Shown here one piece after another: positions 62,841-64,000 of a stretch of DNA of 64,000 nt. Source of the stretch: Thalassobaculum fulvum (GTDB lineage: Bacteria > Pseudomonadota > Alphaproteobacteria > Thalassobaculales > Thalassobaculaceae); the NCBI RefSeq assembly GCF_014652915.1, contig NZ_BMZS01000008.1, forward strand, positions 248,001-312,000, read 5' to 3'. The notes below the pieces were generated by a model. It ran no database searches, had not been told where the DNA came from, and worked only from the letters and a program-made list of their open reading frames with translations. The position numbers were made by a program, and so were the translations under genes. Positions within the stretch are counted from its first letter, which is position 1. Each line of letters starts with the position of its first letter.

Positions 62841-64000
62841 TCAGCCCCGCGTTTCCGCCAGGAAGTCGACCAGCAGCCCCGAGACCTTGTCCGCCTGCTC
62901 CTGCTGCACCCAGTGGCCGGCGCCGTCCAGGACGTGCACCCCGCGCAAATCGGTCATGGCGCCGTTCTGCATGCGCTCGAAGTCGCCGGGCTTCTGGTAG
63001 ATGCCCCAGTCGCTGGCGCCGGCGATGAACGCCGACGGCACGTCGATGGTGCGGCCGGCGAAGGTCTTGAGCTCCCGCCCCCAGTGGCCGCCGGTGACCA
63101 CCCGGTACCACTGCAGCCCGCCCTGGAAGCCGATCCGGCCGTACTCCTCGGCATAGACCGCCAGCGCCTCGTCCGGCAGCCAGCGGCAGCCGGCGATCGC
63201 CTCGGCCGACGGCATTTCCGGGCGCACCGTCGCCGGCATGTCCGCCTCGAGGTCCATGACGTAGTAGGTCGGCAGCCTGGCGATCTCGTCGGCCCTCCAG
63301 GCCTCGAGCCGGTGCGGCTGGTTGGCGGTCCAGTCGGCGCTCTTCATGTGGAAGTAGGCGCGCAGGAAGGCGTGGATGCCTTCCGGGCAGTTCCGCATGT
63401 CGGCGTCGGCCGGCCGGGTCGAGTAGTACCACTGATAGTGCTTGCGCGGCCGCGCCAGGGCCGCCAGGTCGCGGGTCAGGTCCGGGTTCGACAGCCCGGC
63501 CGCAGTGCCCGGCGCCGCCTTCGGGTCGGGCAGCAGCGGCGGCGTGCCGCCGAACGGCGCGCTCATGATCACCACCGAGCGGAACACGTCCGGACGCACC
63601 AGCGCGCAGGCCGCGGCCACCGGCGAGCCGTAGTCGTGGCCGACCACCGCGGTCTCGCGATGACCGAGCGCCGCCACCAGGCCGAGGATGTCGCGCACCA
63701 GGTTCAGCATGAAGAAAGGCGCCAGGTCGTCGTCGTAGCCGGCCGTCCAGCCGGTGGTCCGACCGTAGCCGCGCTGGTCGGGCGCCACCACGTGCCAGCC
63801 GGCGGCGGCCAGGGCCGGAATGACATAGCGCCAGGAGTAGGCGATCTCCGGGAAGCCGTGCAGCAGCAGGACCAGCGGCCGGTCGCCGGATTCGTGGCCG
63901 GCCTCCAGCACGTGCATGGACAGGCCGTTGCCGTTGTCGACGAAGCGGGCGCGCACGCCCGGCGGCAGCAGTTCCGGCGACAGGGGGCCGATTGCGGGCA
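62841..64000 (-). CDS. Alpha/beta hydrolase, epoxide-hydrolase-like (5' end outside window)
   Basis: The frame is still open at the right edge and reads LSPELLPPGVRARFVDNGNG before the usual start of the fold, so the gene continues past 64000. The alpha/beta hydrolase motifs are LVLLLHGFPEIAYSWRYVIP (oxyanion HGFP), VVAPDQRGYGRT, the nucleophile Asp in TAVVGHDYGSPVAAACALVR, and the catalytic His in VLDGAGHWVQQEQADKV. This is the Asp-His type of epoxide hydrolases and haloalkane dehalogenases. The substrate is unknown. Confidence 0.9.
   Translation of the reverse strand, partial: PAIGPLSPELLPPGVRARFVDNGNGLSMHVLEAGHESGDRPLVLLLHGFPEIAYSWRYVIPALAAAGWHVVAPDQRGYGRTTGWTAGYDDDLAPFFMLNLVRDILGLVAALGHRETAVVGHDYGSPVAAACALVRPDVFRSVVIMSAPFGGTPPLLPDPKAAPGTAAGLSNPDLTRDLAALARPRKHYQWYYSTRPADADMRNCPEGIHAFLRAYFHMKSADWTANQPHRLEAWRADEIARLPTYYVMDLEADMPATVRPEMPSAEAIAGCRWLPDEALAVYAEEYGRIGFQGGLQWYRVVTGGHWGRELKTFAGRTIDVPSAFIAGASDWGIYQKPGDFERMQNGAMTDLRGVHVLDGAGHWVQQEQADKVSGLLVDFLAETRG

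Overview
The window is one continuous stretch of very GC-rich chromosome (estimated by eye, not counted). Family content points to an alphaproteobacterium, most likely near Rhodospirillales: two TRAP transporters, an ECF11-type sigma factor with a ChrR anti-sigma, an IalB-domain protein, a DUF1127 protein, a GcvA-type LysR regulator, DUF6455 and DUF3429 proteins, malate synthase G and a ketone-body pathway. This rests on gene families, not on any rRNA marker, so genus and species cannot be named. No rRNA, tRNA, CRISPR array, insertion sequence or complete prophage was seen.

Layout. 1-1.7 kb: the 3' end of malate synthase G, a decayed sulfotransferase and a 45-codon ORF. 1.7-8.4 kb: a dicarboxylate uptake locus, dctP-dctQ-dctM, with its two-component system dctB-dctD; a sigma54-type -24/-12 element precedes dctP. 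8.5-11.7 kb: NfeD/stomatin pair, MtgA and an SDR. 11.8-16.8 kb: a solute-binding protein, a class V aminotransferase, and an orphan OmpR-type regulator divergent from a VCBS-repeat surface or secreted protein. 16.8-25.4 kb: HlyIII, a PAS histidine kinase, a SPOR-domain protein, small hypotheticals, a BI-1 protein, RlmN and an IalB-like secreted protein. 25.4-32.8 kb: ECF sigma and ChrR with a recognisable autoregulatory promoter, a TPR-sulfotransferase, an RNA methyltransferase, an asparaginase, a SAM methyltransferase, DUF1127 and a GcvA-like regulator. 32.9-39 kb: an RND efflux pair, then an ammonium transporter with a PII protein.

39-46.4 kb: a LysR regulator divergent from a probable catabolic operon (CaiB/BaiF CoA-transferase, TRAP P-Q-M, cysteine-dioxygenase-like cupin, MmgE/PrpD). 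This is the best candidate for an undescribed pathway here: uptake, CoA activation and a PrpD-type lyase or dehydratase step for an unknown organic acid. 46.5-52.3 kb: a small secreted/TPR cluster, an amidohydrolase, a DgcZ-like diguanylate cyclase with a degenerate zinc domain, and acetoacetyl-CoA synthetase. 52.4-53.3 kb: a strikingly AT-rich island with one ORFan split by a frameshift in a C6 run. 53.5-64 kb: an EamA transporter, a class III nucleotide cyclase, a PAS_5 protein, DUF3429, an SDR, pterin dehydratase, a formyltransferase-like protein, 3-hydroxybutyrate dehydrogenase, a metallopeptidase, a cyclophilin, an amidohydrolase and the 3' part of an alpha/beta hydrolase.

Intergenic spaces carry two families of nested inverted-repeat elements (about 105-140 bp): one at 1562, 42855 and 62697, the other at 5101 and 58181. 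BdhA and AacS together convert 3-hydroxybutyrate to acetoacetyl-CoA, although their genes lie about 7 kb apart. Carbon-acid uptake and its regulation is the recurring theme of the window.
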